Shown piece after piece: positions 48,997 to 61,464 of a stretch of DNA of 64,000 bases; position 1 is the first letter of the stretch, and each line of letters opens with the position of its first letter. The stretch spans positions 64,001 through 128,000 of the forward strand of contig JBBHKE010003436.1 of NCBI GenBank assembly GCA_037447655.1, in the 5' to 3' direction. The DNA is from Zygnema cylindricum (lineage: Eukaryota > Streptophyta > Zygnematophyceae > Zygnematales > Zygnemataceae). The position numbers were made by a program, and so were the translations under genes. The notes under the pieces are model-generated. The model did not search any database. It worked only from the letters and a program-made list of their open reading frames with translations, and had not been told where the DNA came from.

Positions 48997-50445
48997 GTTT
49001 GCGTAAGTTAGGTAAAAACTCCTGTTAGCGCAACATTTGTGTAATTTAGGTAACAATTCTTGTTATCGCTGACAGTTTGTGTTATTTAGGTAACACTTAT
49101 TGTTATCGCTAACTGTTTGTGTTAGTTAGGTATAAATTCCTGATAGCGCGAACAGTTTGTGTAATTTACGTAACAATTCCTATTATTGCTAACAGTTTGT
49201 GTAATTTAGGAGACAATTCTTGTTATCGATAACAGTTTGTGTAAGTTAGGTAACCATTCTTGTAAGCGCTAACAGTTTGAGTAAGTTATATATCAATTCC
49301 TGTTATCGCTAATAGTTTGCGTAAATATGGTAAAAATTCCTGGTAGCGCAAACACTTTGTGAAATTTAGATAACAATTCGTGTTATCGCTAACTGTTTGT
49401 GTAATTAAGGTAACAATTCTTGTTATCGCTATCAGTTTGTGTAATTTAGATAACAATTCTTGTTATTGCTAATAGTTTGTGTAATTACGGTACCAATTTT
49501 TGTTATTGCTAACTGTTTGTGTAATTTAGTTAACAATTCTTGTTATCGCTAACTGTTTGGGTAATTTAGGTAACAATTCTTGTTATCGCTTTTAGTTTGT
49601 TTAATTTAGGTAACAATTCTTGTTATTGCTAACAATTTGTGTAAGTTAGGTAAGAATTCCTGTTATCGCAAACAATTTGTGTAATTTAGATAACAATTCC
49701 TGTTATTTCTAACACTGTGTGTAATTTAGGTACCAATTTCTGTTATCGCTAACTGTTTGTGTAATTTAGGTAACAATTCATGTTATTGCTTACAGTTTGT
49801 GTAATTAAGGTGACAATTTTTGTTATCGCTAACTGTTTGTGTAATTTAGGTAACAATTCTTGTTTTCGCTAACAGTTTGTTTAATTTAGGTAACAATTCT
49901 TGTTATCTTTAACTGTTTTTGTAATAAGGTAACAATTCTTCTTATCGCTAAAAGTTTTTGTAAGTTAGGTAACCATTCTTGATAACGCTAATTGTTTGTG
50001 TAAATTGAGTAAAAAATCATGTTATTGCTAGCAATTTGTGTAATTTAGGTACCAATTTCTGTTATTGCTAACTATTTGTGTAATTTAGGTAATAATTCAT
50101 ATTATTGCTTATAGTTTGTATAATTTAGGTGACAATTTTTGTTATCGCTAACTATTTGTGTAATTTAGGTAACAATTGTTGTTATCGCTAACACTTTGTG
50201 TAAGTTAGGTAACAATTCCTGTTATCGCTAACTGTTTGCGTAAGTTAGGTAAAAATTCATGTTAGCGCAAACACTTTATGTAATTTAGATAATAATTCTT
50301 CTTATCGCTAAGTGTTTGTGTAATTTAGGTAACAATTTTTGTTATCGCTAACAGTTTGTGTAAGTTAGGTAACCATTCTTGTTAGCGCTAACAGTTTGTG
50401 TAATTTAGGTAACAATTCTTGTTTTCGCTAACAGTTTGTGTAATT
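48997..50445. repeat. satellite array C, 40-bp unit, about 36 copies
   Basis: Plus orientation like array B, but the core is mostly TTATCGCTAAC, so the palindrome is imperfect. This variant is the reverse complement of the GTTAGCGATAAC core common in array D. It is flush with LTR8 on the left and LTR9 on the right. Confidence 0.93.
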
Positions 50446-51112
50446 TGTTGAATGTCAGGGGCATTAAGACTCGCCTGTTATCCACTCCCACTAGGAGTCA
50501 CACTAGCATCAGCACGAGCATGTGGAGCAATAGGGCTAATAGGAGCACTTGCAATAGGAGCTGAGCGATTATTAGACATGTTAGCGGAAGGAAAACCAAA
50601 GAGAAATGCCGTTTGAAATTCCTTCTTCCTTTGCGAGCCGTCGATCGCGACATTTAATTTCGTCTTTCAAAATCAAATATTTGTTTTATTTATTTCGTGC
50701 GGTACTGCATTTCGTGCGGTACTGCATTTCGTGCGGTACCACACGTTTCATGTTTTTTATCGTTACGTAAGTCGTTCAAAGGAATATGTCGCTTTGTCAT
50801 TTTTTAAATACTTACCAAATACATCGCGTGTAACATTTCATCAAGACCTAACGGATAAGGTGGAAATTATTTGTACGGCCTTCGTCCAGAGGTTACAGGA
50901 TCAACTCTTGTCTGGGTAAAGTAGCTTTTGCAGGAGCCTTGTCTTCTGCTTATCGTCTCATCTGCCTGAGGCAGCCATGGTTGCTCGTCAATTCTCACTG
51001 ACTACGACAAGTGAGAGCTGCAAGATCCTTTAAAAAGATAGAATATAAAATATCACTTTTAGAACAATAGTTTGGGTTAGTTCTATGGTCTCTTGTAGAC
51101 CAAAGAACAATA
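50446..51112 (-). repeat. LTR9, solo LTR (667 bp)
   Basis: In minus sense it starts TATTGTTCTTTGG at 51112 and ends CATTCAACA at 50446. It carries a gag start (ATG 50579) whose codons resemble those of the 5135-10498 element (ASVTPSGSG, then SLNAPDIQ), with one internal stop. It shares the GGCAGCCATGG/TGACTAC block at 50971-51015 with the LTR at 2196-3235. No interior belongs to it. The flanks TAATT and TGCGC do not match. Confidence 0.75.
50697..50745. repeat. 17-bp tandem repeat in LTR9
   Basis: GTGCGGTACTGCATTTC occurs twice in a row, and a third degenerate unit follows (GTGCGGTACCACACG). Confidence 0.8.
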
Positions 51113-51160
51113 TGCGCTAACAAGAATTGTTACCTAACTTACGCAAATTGTTAGAAATAA
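51113..51160. repeat. isolated satellite unit on the left of the gene block
   Basis: GCGCTAACAAGAATTGTTAC and following bases, then TTAGAAATAA: about 1.2 units in the orientation of arrays A and D, opposite to array C across LTR9. The unit breaks off where array D's first unit begins at 57170. Confidence 0.85.
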
Positions 51161-51995
51161 TAATTTGAACAGCATTCAAACTCCAGTGTAAGCTATCTTC
51201 CTCCCTCTCTCTCTCCCTTGCAATTCGAATAGGCCAAGGATATACTTCTTACAGGAAGCTCTAAAGACCATAAAAAAAGCAATGCTAGAAAGCAGAATGC
51301 TTGCGCTTTCTTCACAAAAGATTGACAAAAGAAAGGGATTTTGAAAAGGGAAAGAATATTACCATTGGTGACGGGCTTTTAAACAGTAATAGGAATCAGC
51401 TAAAAATAACAAAGCTCCTTCCTCGGATCCTCTAAGGTTTCCAAATGGAGAAGGAATATTGCAGTATCTTTTAAACAGCACAAATGTTGCTGTGTTTTGA
51501 GGAAAAGACGACTCTTAAATTTCAAAGGAAAATCATCCAGAGAGGGAAAAGATGTCACACGTCACTCTTATAGCAGTTCAATGCCTTAAGATCACGATGT
51601 GAAGAAAAAACTGGAAGACAAAGGGAAAAGAAGTTAGAAATGCTGAAAAAACAAAGCGAAAAGTTGGAAGGGGAAAAAGCTAAAAAGAACGGACGTCTGA
51701 AGAAATCGGCAAAAAGGCTAAGTTTCAAACATTGCTTCAATTTAGCAATTGTGCCTTGTGATAGTTCCACACAAAAGAAACGCTTTTTCTTTCCCTAGTT
51801 AAGCTGATTAAAGTTTCTTACGTTAACTTTTCTTCTATCCATTATATTAACTCCTTTGCTTAGATTTCCTCACTCTTCTTTTTGCCCCATTTTATACATA
51901 GCTTCTTCTTTATTCATTCTTTTGACGACTTTTTTGAATTCACTCATCCTGTTCTTTAATCCGAGGAGCTCGTATTTCAGCTGCTCGGGGCATCC
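51161..51995 (+). promoter_or_regulatory. upstream region of the PsbP-domain gene
   Basis: Non-repeat sequence leading to the ATG at 51996. It has a CT-rich tract (about 51193-51228), common near plant promoters, and a weak TATA-like TTATACATA near 51893 within a T-rich leader. A minus-strand open frame at 51770-51555 has no recognisable motif, and I do not call it. Extent of promoter and transcription start are not determinable here. Confidence 0.4.
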
Positions 51996-54900
51996 ATGAA
52001 GCTTACCCCACCCTCTCTCTCTTTATCCGTTCCTGATACTAAAACATTTAGTATTAACAGTAAATTGGTAGTTGTTGAGAACCAAACTTGCTTAGGTTGC
52101 GTTTCAGCTCGTTTGGCAAACTCTCCTCCTCTTATTCACAAGTCTTACTCAGTTCTTCTCCATATCACTTCTTCGCCTCCTTCTTCACTTAACTTAAATT
52201 CACATTTTGATGGCCGGAGTAAGCAAAGACGTAAGATACGTAGGAGAATAGTAGTAGCAGAAGCAGGAGATAGAGATCCTAGTAATCAGAATAGTAGTGT
52301 TTCTGAGTTAGAAAGAGAGCAGAAGCTTCGTGAAACAAAGTCACCTGGAGTTAATTTAGGGAATAGTGGAATAGTAAGTAGAGATGCTTTATGGGGAGGT
52401 GACTCCCAAGCATTTCCCCGAGTTGTGGTTGCAGGATTATTCGGTACCTTAGTTATATTAGGAGGAAATCTGGCAGGAATAACGAGCCTTCTTTTAGGTT
52501 TAGATCCTTCTTTCTCTAGAGGGACAAGAGCTGACTTGATTTTTCCTGTTCAAGGTTTCAAGCGATGTTTAGAATCAAGTGAAGGATTTGGTAAGAGTCA
52601 TAGCTCCTCATTGTATATGACGCATGTTTCCTTTTCTTTTAATTCGCATTTATAAGTAATGTACTCCATTCATTTATTCACTACCAAAGTGGTTTTTCTA
52701 ATTTTCATTGATCCTCTTTGCATGTTTCATTTATGCAATTAATTTCCATTTACGTCTATTCGAAATATGTGTCCATTAACATTAGAAAATCAATATTTCC
52801 TCTTGTCAGTAATGTATTGCTTTTTTGTATACTTTGTTTAATCCTTGTATCTGAGGTACAGGAGGATAGCAGAAGATGTGTCAAAAGAGAAAAGCGTGTT
52901 ACAGAAAATGCTTGATTGAATGATAAAAAGAGGCTTAGAAGCGGAGTTTGAAGGCTTGCAATGCTATTTCAAGGCAACTGGTTCTTTGATCGAAGGATTT
53001 TCTTTTGCATTTTTTTTGACATTGTCAATTTTTCTTGCTCCCCTAATAACCCTCTAACAATCAAAAACTATTAAATTGTCTCTGCTTCGTTAATTTGTGT
53101 CTAGTTAGCATCCATGGGTGTTACGGCCTACGTTTTTAGTACTCACTCTGGAGCCCACAAACGGAATGTGGATGTTGTTCAGGCAAGCCTTGAGAAACAT
53201 TGAGGAGGCACTCTTGTATCACTTTAATCGGTTAATAATTCGACACATTAAGAAATGATCTCTTCATCGGTTGACAAGTCAGTCCAGTTATATACAGATT
53301 AGCAATAAGCAGAGTGGTCTGAGTTGAGTATTCAAAAAAATGAAAAAATGAAAAATTGTGCAGAATTCATATATCCTGCGCGATGGGTGGGAGATCAACG
53401 TCTTCTCTATCGAGGTGTGGAAAGGGCAGAGCGAGAATTATCTTTGGAGCTTCCTTCTTTGAGAGGTGAATTAGGAAGATCTCAAAGAAAAGTAGTCGTG
53501 GAGCCTCTTGTGGCATTTGGCCCTCCCGCGAGCAACGACGAGTTGAATGTCAGTGTCATCGTGGCTCCTGTAGCCCCCGGTTTCTCGTTAGTTTTTATGC
53601 CCTCTGCACTTTTCTTTTATCCACATTTGATGTTTCTCACGATTTTCCATGTCTTTTCCTTTTTTACTTACTTTTTGATGTTTAAGACACCAATTAGATG
53701 GTGCAATCAGCTCGATGTAGTTTGTGCTTATAATAAATTCTTAGCATCGAATCATGACATCCTGTCACCATCATATGTTTCATGATAACATAGTTTTTCC
53801 AATTAGGCTCGATCCTGGTGTAGCATTAAAATACTATTGGTGTTCAATTGAGCGTCAGCCCTACATCCGTCCATTGATTCCATCGAATAATAAAATCTGT
53901 GTAGAATGTACTTTTTTCTTAAGAACTTCCATTTAGGCTAAGATCCCACTACCTCATGCTTTCTTATCTCTAGGTGTATACATCTCTACCCTCTACATTG
54001 TATTTTCTCTCCACTTGTGACAAGGCATCACTGGTGTTATATGCGTCTGCTCCACCATAGCCAAACCATAGCCTACACTTGTAGAAAAAAAAAGTTGCTT
54101 TGATAAAACGAAAAGGTCAAAGTTCTTTGCTTTTCAATACTACTTGAGAAGCCCACATGAACTTTCCTGAAAAAAAAAACAGAATCAGAACTGATCAGAA
54201 TTTGCTTTCCATGCCAAAAATATAACCAGAGTAATAATGAAGACAGCAAAGTGGATCACTGATGATTTCTTAATTTGGAAAATAGAATCAAGCAGGTTAT
54301 TTTGCCAGGCTGGATTAAAAATGCTTGCAAACTACAATTTGAACAGGAAAAAGGTTTGATTTAGTTTGTAGCCTGGCATGAACACAAAGGATTATAGTCC
54401 TAAAACAAAATAAATGGATCTATACTAAAGCCATGTTTTTGCACCTGTTACTTGAATTTTACACCTTCTATAACCTAACTAATCGTTAAAAATAACAGCT
54501 TGAGCTTTCTTTTCCGATTTACTGTCTTCGTCGTTTTTCCACTAAAAGATTCACAGCCGCTTATTCCCTGCTCCATGTGAAGGTCCTTTATAACTACTTC
54601 ACTGCCCATTGCTATTAGTGTAAGGGGATCAATAGTAAATGTGAAATTAGAATGAATAGTACTTTTCTAGTGTAGGGAGGCGTGGAGGGTTGTAGTCCAC
54701 TTTCTTAAATAACGTTATTAACACTTTTCTATGATTTTTGACCAAAACAAGTGACGGCTGAAAGGGTGTTATCAACTCTACTACGGGTAGTGTAGTAGCA
54801 AGAGCTCAATGCTTACAAATCTATTTTCGCAGTTAAATTGGCGGTGGCCATGTGACAATTAATGCCCCTTGTCAAGGTCAAATCTGGTTTTTAACAACTT

Positions 54901-56866
54901 TCCTTTCCCATACATCAGAATAGCTCTTGTACAACTGTTCAGTCCATCCATCCACACACGGAGATCTACTAGGCTCGTCACAAAAGTATTTCTTCACATA
55001 GTATGTAGAGCAAACAAGGTAGCACCTTGGGTTCACCACCAGTACTTTGGTCCAAACTTTTGATGGACCATCTCTATTGTGCTTTTTGAATATGCATTTT
55101 ATCTTTTTGATACAAAATCTAAGTGGGGATTTCACCCACACTAAATGTGGTGAGCATTCTAATGTTGCCTTAGCTGATGCAATATTTAATGCCAGAAAAA
55201 ATTCTGAATATCTCTTGAAGAAGATCTTTTTCTCCAAAAGATTGGAGACCTCTCCTTCACTTTGATTTTATTGCTCGTCAGAGCGTGCTACATACTCAGA
55301 GCTTAAGTAATCTTGATTCTCTCGCGTTTGGATTTGGTAGCACAATCCCAATTACAAACTGAAATAATTTTTGCTTTAAACCTAAATCGTTATGAGTATG
55401 TAATTGACCAGACAACTTAATTGAAAATGTGTACTTAATAGATAATTCTATCGTAAGAGCCTCGATGATTTATCTACAGTATTTGTTGCAGCAAAAATAA
55501 CTTTTATGTCTTGTCACAAATTTCACTTTACACGATGCATAATGTGTTAAATTAATATGCGATAAATGTATATTTGTTATGTACGTTTTTTGTTTTTTCT
55601 TGTTTGTGTCCACTAACACACACTTAAGATTGTGCTTTTAGCCAAAACTTGTGGTTTTGGTTCATGTTTGTCATCCGCACTATTATTTTTTTTTTTCGTC
55701 TATTGAAAATCATACTTCATAGAATGTTAATTTTTACATTCTCGTCGAGCTTTGTATTGACTATCGATGGTCATTTTGACCCCTCTATCAAATATCGAGA
55801 TTTTTCCTTTGATACGTTCCTCTATTGTTCAACCATTTTAACTAAGTACTTGTCACACCATAAGCAACTTCTCCGCCTATCGGTCCTAGAGTTAAACATT
55901 TTTCACGCAGTCGAAGTACTTTTTCTCATCACGCACTTTTTTGATTTTCAATATTGACATCACGGTCGAAAGGTAAGACTGCTACCTTTCGATTGCTTGC
56001 CTCGGAACAAAATTTCAAAGGCTGATGACAGAATGAAAAGCAGTATTCAGTCATCGTGTTTTTCATGTGGTGTCGATTTTTATTTTCTTTGGTTTTTGCA
56101 AAAATGCCATGTTCTTTTGATCACTCACAAAGTTATCTCACTATGCATCCTTGGTCAGTGCAAAAGTACGATATTGTTTCAACTTTGGCATCCTTGTGTT
56201 TAACGTTCAGTTTTAAAAGATTTAAACTATGTTCAACTTTGGCATCCTGCTGTTATCCTTTTCTTTAAAAGTAACCATAAACTACATGGTTTTTTTGTGC
56301 TCACAATTAAAGATTTTTTTTGAGAAATCTTCAGTTTGACCTTCAATTTTTAAGGTCTTCTAATTTTGGACCAATTTTGGTGAGTGAGACAGGTTATAAA
56401 TGCTTACAATTTAATGTGATGTTTAATAAACCTTGTGTCTAACCTTCAGTTTTAAAAGGATTGTAACTTTAAACTTAATTTTAACGAACTTCAAACTAAC
56501 TAGGAACTAACTTTGAACTACCTTTTCAACTAACTCCCGATTGACTTTGAATTAACTCTGAACTAACTTTGAACTGACTTTGAAACCAACTTTGAAACAA
56601 AATAATTTAAACTAGCTTCGGTGTATGGGAGAGACAGGTTAGAAATGCTCGGAGATCCCAAAGAGGCGGCAGAAAGAATTCTCGGAAAAATAATTGCTCC
56701 TCCCGGATCCGATAAAGTGGCGGTACTTCTAGACGCCTCTCAAAGAAAAGAGGACAACGTTTCGTACTACACTATAGAATATGTTGTGAAAGGTCCCACT
56801 TTCTTTGGACATAATGTGTCGGTCTACGCGGCTTACCAGGATCTCTTGTATACTCTCAATGCTTAA
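51996..56866 (+). CDS. chloroplast PsbP-domain protein, PPD7-like, three exons, premature stop
   Basis: Exons 51996-52590, 53364-53586 and 56638-56866 join in frame to 348 codons. The splice sites are GT-AG: G|GTAAGA with TGTGCAG|A, and C|GTTAGT with GACAG|G. Residues 1-85 are Ser/Leu/Arg-rich, like a chloroplast transit peptide. Residues 142-169 are a hydrophobic segment, likely a membrane anchor or thylakoid signal. From about 187 the PsbP fold follows: EFIYPARWVGDQ, NVSVIVAP, DPKEAAERIL, YYTIEYVV, YTLNA. PsbP proteins are extrinsic photosystem II subunits; the PPD paralogues have various or unknown thylakoid roles, and I recall Arabidopsis At3g05410 (PPD7) as closest. After YTLNA the Gln codon expected in the family is TAA, removing the C-terminal helix. 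It is either a damaged copy or a sequencing error. Confidence 0.8.
52591..53363 (+). other. intron 1 of the PsbP-domain gene (773 bp)
   Basis: GTAAGAG at the start and TTGTGCAG at the end. Splicing joins GGA TTT G to AA TTC, giving Gly-Phe-Glu-Phe in register with the PsbP-domain start. AT-rich, no feature inside. Confidence 0.82.
53587..56637 (+). other. intron 2 of the PsbP-domain gene (3,051 bp)
   Basis: GTTAGT at the start and GAGACAG at the end. Splicing restores a Ser codon between GF and LEMLGDP. The intron is AT-rich. Imperfect repeats of a CAACTTTGGCATCC...TTCAGTTTTAAAA block lie at about 56176-56480. Open frames inside it (for example 55237-54878 minus) show no motif. Confidence 0.75.
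56480..56605. repeat. short tandem AACTTTGAACT-type repeat in intron 2
   Basis: Runs of AACTAACTTTGAACT variants with 10-15 base spacing just before the exon 3 acceptor. Simple-sequence expansion is the likely origin. Confidence 0.65.
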
Positions 56867-56983
56867 ACACCGGAGAGTTTGTGGGACAATGTTAGAGATG
56901 CTTTTATAATTATGGCAGATTCTTTCAAGATCACCAAGTCCTCAAGGCTAGGAAAAGTGGATATGCTTCCACGATTTTTGTGA
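56867..56983 (+). pseudogene. conserved C-terminus beyond the premature stop
   Basis: Reading on in the same frame after TAA gives 38 codons, TPESLWDNVRDAFIIMADSF onwards, ending at TGA 56981-56983. The pattern PE..W.......A.SF is the usual end of PsbP-domain proteins, so this was coding until recently. Confidence 0.75.
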
Positions 56984-57170
56984 TGCTCACAAACCAGATT
57001 TTGTAGGTAGAGGTTTAGTGTTTTTATTTTGTATTTTTTTTCGTTTTGGTGATTGGTTCATGAGAGGTTTATAAGAGTAGTTTTAGGAACAAGTGAAGGT
57101 TTAAGTTATTTGATGTTCGTGTTTAGTATTAGACAGTTGATTATTGATAAACTATCGAGTTTTAATTAAA
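56984..57170 (+). other. 3' flank between the gene and satellite array D
   Basis: T-rich, probable 3' untranslated sequence. No clear AATAAA signal. Only 187 bases separate the end of the conserved coding sequence from the satellite. Confidence 0.4.
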
Positions 57171-57190
57171 GGAATTGTTACCTAACTTAC

Positions 57191-58144
57191 ACAAACTGTT
57201 AGCGCTAACAAGAATTGTTACCAAACTTACACAAACTGTTTGCGCTAACAAAAATTGTTACCTAACTTACGCAAACTATTTGCACTAACAGGAATTGCTA
57301 CCTAACTTACGCAAACTGTTAGCGATAATAGGGTTGGTTATCTAACTTACACAAACTGTTAGCGCTAACAAAAATTGTTATCAAACTTACAGAAACTGTT
57401 TGCGCTACCAAAAATTGTTACCTAACTTACGCAAACTATTAGCGATAACAAGGTTTGTTATCTAACTTACACAAAAAGTTAGCGATAACAGGAATTGTTA
57501 CCTTTAGTACACAAACTGTTAGCGCTAACAATAATAGTTACCTAACTTACACAAACTGTTAGCGCTAACACGAATTAATACCTAACTTACACAAACTCTT
57601 AGCGCTAACAGAAAAAATTATCTAACTTACACAAACTGTTAGCAATAATAAGAATGTTACCTAAATTACACAAACAGTTAGCGATAACATAAATTGTTAC
57701 ATAACTTACACAAACCGTTAGCGATAACAAAAATTGTTACCTAACTTACACAAACTGTTTGAGCTAACAGGGGTTGTTACCTAACTTACACAAACTGTTA
57801 GCGATAACAAGAATTGTTACCTAAATTACACAAATAGTTAGCGATAACAAGAATTGTTACCTAACTTACGCAAACTGTTAGCGCTAACATAAATGGTTAC
57901 CTAACTTACACAAACTATTAGCGATAACAAGAATTGTTATCTAACTTACACAAACTGTTTGCGCTAACAGGAATTGTTTCCTAACTTACACAAACTGTTA
58001 GCGATAACAATAATGGTTACCTAACTTACACAAACTGTTAGCAATAACAAGAATGGTTACCTAACTTACACAAACTGTTAGCGCTAACAGAAAAAATTAT
58101 CTAACTTACACAAACTATTAGCGATAACAAGAATTGTTACCTAA
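57191..58144. repeat. higher-order block in array D, copy 1
   Basis: Almost identical to 60511-61464, including odd units such as GCAAACTATTTGCACTAACA and the 9-base AGAAAAAATT variant. The offset is 3,320 bases, exactly 83 units of 40. Confidence 0.88.
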
Positions 58145-60510
58145 AAAGAATTGTTACCTAAATTAAACAAACTGTTAGCGATAACAGGAATTGTTACCTA
58201 ACTTACACAAACAGTTTGCGATAACAGGAATTGTTATCTAACTTACACAAATTGTTAGCGCTAACAAGAATTGTTTTCAAACTTACACAAACTGTTAGAG
58301 CTAATAAAAGTTGTTACCTAAATTACACAAATAGATAGCAAAACAGGAATTGTTATCTAAATTACACAAACTGTTAACGCTAACAGGAGTTGTTACGTAA
58401 CTTACACAACTTGTAAGCAATGATAAGAATTATTACCCAAATCACACAAACTGATAGTGATAACAAAAATTGTTACCTAAATTACACATACAGTTAGCGA
58501 TAACAAGAATTGTTACCTAAATTACAAAAATAGTTAGGAAGAACAAGGCTTGTTACCTAACTTACACAAACTGTTTGCTCTAACAAGATTTATTACCTTA
58601 CTTACAAAAATGGTTAGGGCTTACAGGATTTGTTCCCTTTCATACACACTTGTTTGTGATAACAAAAATTGTTACCTAATTTACACAAACTGTTAGGGCT
58701 AACATGAATTGTTACCTAAATTACACAAATTGTTAGCGCTAACAAGATTTGTTACCTAAATTACACAAACTGTTAGCGCTAACAGGAATTGTTACCTAAC
58801 TTACAGAAACTGTTAGGCATAACAAGAATTGTTACCTAACTTACAAAGATTGTTAGGGCTTTCTGAATTGTTACCAAGCTTACACAAACTGTTAGCGCTA
58901 AAAAAAATTCTTACCTAACTTACACAAACTGATAGCGCTAACAAAAATTGTTACCTAACTTACAAAAACTGTTACCGATAACAGGAATTGTTACCTAACA
59001 AAACTGTTAGCGCTAAGAGGAATTGTTACCTAACTTACAGAAACTACTAGCGATAACAAGAATTGTTATCTAACTTACACAAATAGTTAGCAATAACAAC
59101 AATTGTTACCAAACTTACACAAACTGTTAGCGATAGCAAGAATTGTTTTCAAACTTACATAAACTGTTAGCGCTAATAAAAGTTGTTACCTAAATTACAC
59201 AAACTGTTAGCAATAACCGGAATTGTTATCTAAATTACACAAACTGTTTGCGCTAATAGGAATGTTACCTTTCTTACACAAACTGTTAACGACAAGATTT
59301 GTTACCTAAATTACACAAAGTGTTACCGATAACAGGAATTGTTTTCAAACTTACACAAACTGTTTGTGTTTACAAGAATTGTTACGTAACTTACACAATT
59401 TGTTAGCGATAATAAGAATTATTACCCAAATTACACAAACTGTTAGAGATAACAATAATTGTTACCTAAATTACACAAATGGTTAGCGATAACAAGAATT
59501 GCTATTTAAATTACACAAACTATGAGCGCTAACAAGAAATGTTATCTAACTTACACATATTATTTGCGATAACACAAATTGTTACCTTAATTAATAAACA
59601 ATTAGCGATAACAAGAATTGTTAACTAGATTACCCAAATTGATTACGCTTACAGGAATTGTTACCTAAATAACACAAAAATTAGCGATAATAGTAAATGA
59701 AATCTAAATATCACAAACTATTTGCGCTAACAAGAATTGTCACCTAACTTACACAAACTATTCACGCTAACAAGAATTGTTACCTAACTAACACAAACTA
59801 TAAGCGATAACTGGAATTGTAACATAATTTACACAAACTGTTGGCGCTAACAGGAAATGTTACCGAACTTACATAAACTGTTAGCGCTAACATGAATTCT
59901 TACCTAACTTACACAAACTATTAGCGATAACAAGAATTGTTATCTAACTTACACATATAGTTAGCGATAACAGGAATTGTTACCTTACTTACACAAACTG
60001 TTAGCGATAACAGGAATTGTTATCTAATTTACGCATATAGTGAGCGATAACAGGAATTGTTATCTTATTTACGCATATAGTGAGCGATAACAGGAATTGT
60101 TACCTAAATTATATAAACAGTTAGCGATAACAAAAATTGTTATCTAAATTACACAAATTGTTATTGCTAACAAGAATTGTTATCTAACTTACACAAACTG
60201 TTAGCAATAACAGAAATTGTTACCTATATTATAGATATGGTTAGCGATAACAGGAATTGTTATCTTACTTACACAAATAGTTAGGAAGAACAAGGCTTGT
60301 TACCTAACCTACACAAACTGTTAGCGCTAACAAGATTTATTACCTAACTTACACAAACTGTTAGGGCTAACAGGATTTGTTACCTATGTTACATAACTGT
60401 TAGCGATAACAAGAATTGTTACTTATTTTACACAAATTGTTAGCGCTCACAGGAATTGTTACCTAAATTACAAATTATTTAGCGATAACAATACTTGTTG
60501 TTTAAATCAC

Positions 60511-61464
60511 ACAAACTGTTTGCGCTAACAAGAATTGTTACCAAACTTACACAAACTGTTTGCGCTAACAAAAATTGTTACCTAACTTACGCAAACTATT
60601 TGCACTAACAGGAATTGCTACCTAACTTACGCAAACTGTTAGCGATAATAGGGTTGGTTATCTAACTTACACAAACTGTTAGCGCTAACAAAAATTGTTA
60701 TCAAACTTACAGAAACTGTTTGCGCTACCAAAAATTGTTACATAACTTACGCAAACTATTAGCGATAACAAGGTTTGTTATCTAATTTACACAAAAAGTT
60801 AGGGATAACAGGAATTGTTACCTTTAGTACACAAACTGTTAGCGCTAACAATAATAGTTACCTAACTTACACAAACTGTTAGCGCTAACACGAATTAATA
60901 CCTAACTTACACAAACTCTTAGCGCTAACAGAAAAAATTATCTAACTTACACAAACTGTTAGCAATAATAAGAATGTCACCTAAATTACACAAACAGTTA
61001 GCGATCTCATAAATTGTTACATAACTTACACAAACCGTTAGCGATAACAAAAACAATTACCTTACTTACACAAACTGTTTGAGCTAACAGGGGTTGTTAC
61101 CTAACTTACACAAACTGTTAGCGATAAGAAGAATTGTTACCTAAATTACACGAATAGTTAGCGATAACAAGAATTGTTACCTAACTTACGCAAACTGTTA
61201 GCGCTAACATAAATGGTTACCTAACTTACACAAACTATTAGCGATAACAAGAATTGTTATCTAACTTACACAAACTGTTTGCGCTAACAGGAATTGTTTC
61301 CTAACTTACACAAACTGTTAGCAATAACAATAATGGTTACCTAACTTACACAAACTGTTAGCAATAATAAGAATGGTTACCTAACTTACACAAACAAGTA
61401 GCGCTAACAGAAAAAATTATCTAACTTACACATACTATTAGCGATAATAAGAATTGTTACCTAA
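60511..61464. repeat. higher-order block in array D, copy 2
   Basis: Second copy of 57191-58144, differing at roughly one to three bases per hundred, while neighbouring units differ much more. A recent unequal exchange or block duplication. Confidence 0.88.

Noticed and set aside
51555-51770. 71-codon minus-strand frame upstream of the PsbP-domain gene
   Set aside because: A Phe/Ser/Leu-rich translation of a purine-rich tract. Likely chance.
54878-55237. 119-codon minus-strand frame
   Set aside because: Lies in intron 2 of the PsbP-domain gene, has no recognisable motif, and a plus-strand frame of similar quality overlaps it.
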